This document shows, one piece after another, positions 9,001-9,475 of a stretch of DNA of 9,475 nt; position 1 is the stretch's first letter, and each line of letters starts with the position of its first letter. Origin of the DNA: JBOHHM01 sp050725495 (GTDB taxonomy: Bacteria; Pseudomonadota; Gammaproteobacteria; Burkholderiales; Burkholderiaceae_C); NCBI GenBank assembly GCA_050725495.1, contig JBOHHM010000279.1:1-9475 (forward strand), given 5' to 3'. The notes under the pieces were generated by a model. The model saw only the letters and a program-made list of their open reading frames with translations, was not told the DNA's origin and did no database searches. A program made the position numbers and the translations under genes.

Positions 9001-9203
9001 TTGAGGCCCAGCTCCCTGGCCTTGACATAGGCGCGCACCACGCCGGCCACCGAACATTCGTCGGTGATCGCCAGCGCCGCATAACCCAGTTCATGGGCGC
9101 GCATCACCAGCTCTGCAGGATGCGAAGCGCCGCGCTGGAAGCTGAAGTTCGTGAGGCAATGCAGCTCCGCATAGCCGGGAAGGGACGGAAATTCGCTGTG
9201 CAT
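6051..9203 (-). CDS. dnaE2: Error-prone DNA polymerase DnaE2 (ImuC)
   Basis: This 1050-residue C-family polymerase carries out translesion synthesis in the SOS mutasome with ImuA and ImuB. The N-terminal PHP domain starts YAELHCLTNFSFQRGASHP and includes ALAITDEC. The polymerase core has GRGSAANSAVCYAL near 344-357. Two catalytic aspartates are in PPDIDVDFEHERREE (D384 and D386) and the third is in LMKVDVLALGML (D538). VRPGPIQGGMVHPYL, FQEQVMQIAM and GFPESHAHSFALL follow. The C-terminus carries an OB fold (about 950-1030) and the family-typical end SRDFH. It begins 9 bases after the imuB stop, with a purine-rich GAGGGGG Shine-Dalgarno that overlaps that stop, so the two are an operon. Residues 138-153 in the PHP domain are encoded by a palindromic repeat (8746-8789). 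All catalytic residues are intact, so it should be active. LexA control is known for the family, but the operon promoter is outside the window. Confidence 0.97.
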   Translation of the reverse strand: MHSEFPSLPGYAELHCLTNFSFQRGASHPAELVMRAHELGYAALAITDECSVAGVVRAYVKARELGLKLILGSEFLLDGFRLVALARHANGWGNLCEFITAARREAPKGEYRVSRAASDFSLLQDCEILLAPCRDVAGAMDFVAVHAMVSWATSLFGSRAWLAAELLLGLDDELWLDTLQRVSAATGVPLVAAGDVHMHVRSRKALQDVITAVRLGKPVADCGFALQPNAERHLRQRLRLGGIYPPELLANTLVVAGRCTFSLEEIKYNYPLETVPPGLTPTQALEQLTFEGVAQRYPQGVPDSVQKQLLRELALIADCQYEMYFLTVHDIVRFARSQAILCQGRGSAANSAVCYALSITAVDPTRSHLLFERFISRERKEPPDIDVDFEHERREEVIQYIYGKYGRERAAIAAVVITYRSRSAIRDVGKALGLPPALIDAFAKEHYWFDDQLAVQRLRELAQQAGLEIGGRAAQLWLELSEQLMGFPRHLSQHVGGFVLTQDKLTRLVPVENAAMPDRSIIQWDKDDLEDMGLMKVDVLALGMLTAIRRCLDFVSQRRGHAFAIEDIPKEDPETYAMICQADTVGVFQIESRAQMSMLPRLKPRVFYDLVIEVAIVRPGPIQGGMVHPYLKARERVRKQLEIHYEKPELKEALERTLGVPIFQEQVMQIAMIAARFTPGEADRLRRSMAAWKRHGGVHKFEDRLIDGMLDKGYRREFAQSIFKQILGFGEYGFPESHAHSFALLAYASSWLKRHEPACLLAALLNSQPMGFYPPSQLVQDARRHDVEVRPPDVMRSDWDCTLEGEGDAPAVRLGLRMVGCLSEAGARRLVAARAQSPFASTEDLALRAQLDRKDVDALASGDALSSLAGHRRQQVWEAAGQHSAPLLLRNAPVNEEPLELPAAPEGEEIVFDYASLGLSLRRHPLALLRPRLARMKLLSAEELHELPSGRRVSACGLVTVRQQPQTAHGTIFVTLEDETGPVNVIVWKDLRERQRDELLKSRLLAVHGVWQRDVDSGDEVRHLVARRLQDLTPLLGRLGQQSGQSRDFH
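8746..8789 (-). repeat. 44-base palindromic repeat module, copy inside dnaE2
   Basis: Read on the minus strand: GCTAT, 7 bases, GTAGC, 20 bases with ACGC at positions 6-9, then GGGCTAC. Module order and spacing are identical to the copy at 4712-4755. It is in frame and encodes GAMDFVAVHAMVSWAT in the PHP domain, a stretch that is variable in DnaE2 proteins. The conserved LFGSRAWLAAEL follows directly. The similarity may extend a few bases further (AAGCCTGTTTGG). Confidence 0.75.
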
Positions 9204-9212
9204 GGCACCCCC

Positions 9213-9475
9213 TCAGGCATAGAGGCCGTGCAGGAACCAGCGGTGGGTTTCTGAGCGATGGGCTTGCGGCGCGCTCGTTGCCGGCCCAGCGCCCTGCCCC
9301 GCCTGCGCCACGGCGGGCTGCCAACGCTCGCGGTAAATCCAGAGCAGCCCGGCCTGTTCGCTGCGCGCAATGAAGTAGTCGCGCATGGCCGCGGGTGCCT
9401 GCGCTTCGGATCCCCACCAGCCGGCCTCCAGCCGCTGCGGGCCCGCCAGCAGGCGCAGCGGGCCCTGGTACTGCG
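9213..9475 (-). CDS. imuB: ImuB, C-terminal end (Y-family polymerase-like mutasome protein, runs off right edge)
   Basis: The last 86 codons plus two bases of a minus-strand gene are present and end at TGA 9215-9213. The product reads QYQGPLRLLAGPQRLEAGWW, then AAMRDYFIARSEQAGLLWIY, then a Pro/Ala/Gln-rich linker, then HRWFLHGLYA. The GP-R-E-GWW, RDY-IA-S and WFLHG-Y endings are the signature of ImuB (DinB/UmuC-like, COG0389 group). ImuB lacks polymerase activity and bridges the beta clamp, ImuA and DnaE2. The catalytic-like domain and the clamp-binding motif are outside the window. dnaE2 follows after 9 bases. Confidence 0.93.
   Translation of the reverse strand, partial: QYQGPLRLLAGPQRLEAGWWGSEAQAPAAMRDYFIARSEQAGLLWIYRERWQPAVAQAGQGAGPATSAPQAHRSETHRWFLHGLYA

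Overview
The window is high-GC DNA whose gene content and codon use fit a betaproteobacterium, most likely of the family Comamonadaceae (Polaromonas, Rhodoferax, Acidovorax or Variovorax type). This is inferred from the kind of AlaRS, GabD, DsrE and ImuB/DnaE2 proteins and from the style of the short palindromic repeats. No species can be named from the sequence alone. It reads as ordinary chromosome: there is no transposase, integrase, CRISPR array or phage gene.

Layout. Minus strand, 1-2985: the 5' part of a secreted alpha/beta hydrolase of the dienelactone hydrolase kind runs off the left edge. Upstream of it lie a strong intrinsic terminator (236-273) and a complete alaS (292-2985). A 206-base divergent intergenic region holds the alaS promoter (perfect TATAAT) and a weaker promoter for gabD. 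Plus strand, 3192-5201: gabD (succinate-semialdehyde dehydrogenase), then, overlapping by ATGA, a Tat-type leader peptide and a DsrE-family domain in another frame, then tRNA-Gly(CCC) with its own -10. Minus strand, 5323-9475: a small protein with one ferredoxin-like and two CDGSH iron-sulfur domains and its own good sigma70 promoter, preceded by dnaE2 and the 3' end of imuB. ImuB and DnaE2 belong to the SOS mutasome (ImuA-ImuB-DnaE2) used for error-prone translesion synthesis.

The most unusual signal is a set of short palindromic elements lying inside genes. A 44-base module (GCTAY-N7-RTAGC-N20-GGGCTAC, with ACGC at the same place in the N20) occurs twice with identical spacing. One copy is in frame in the PHP domain of dnaE2. 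The other is in the export signal of the DsrE gene, where the reading frame is broken between leader and domain. A hairpin with the same first module (GCTAC-N7-GTAGC) lies in alaS. A second, unrelated element made of TTGAGYG heptads in inverted orientation forms an in-frame insertion of about 20 residues in the catalytic half of AlaRS. Together they suggest small mobile palindromes that can be tolerated in frame inside housekeeping proteins, comparable in concept to the Rickettsia palindromic elements.
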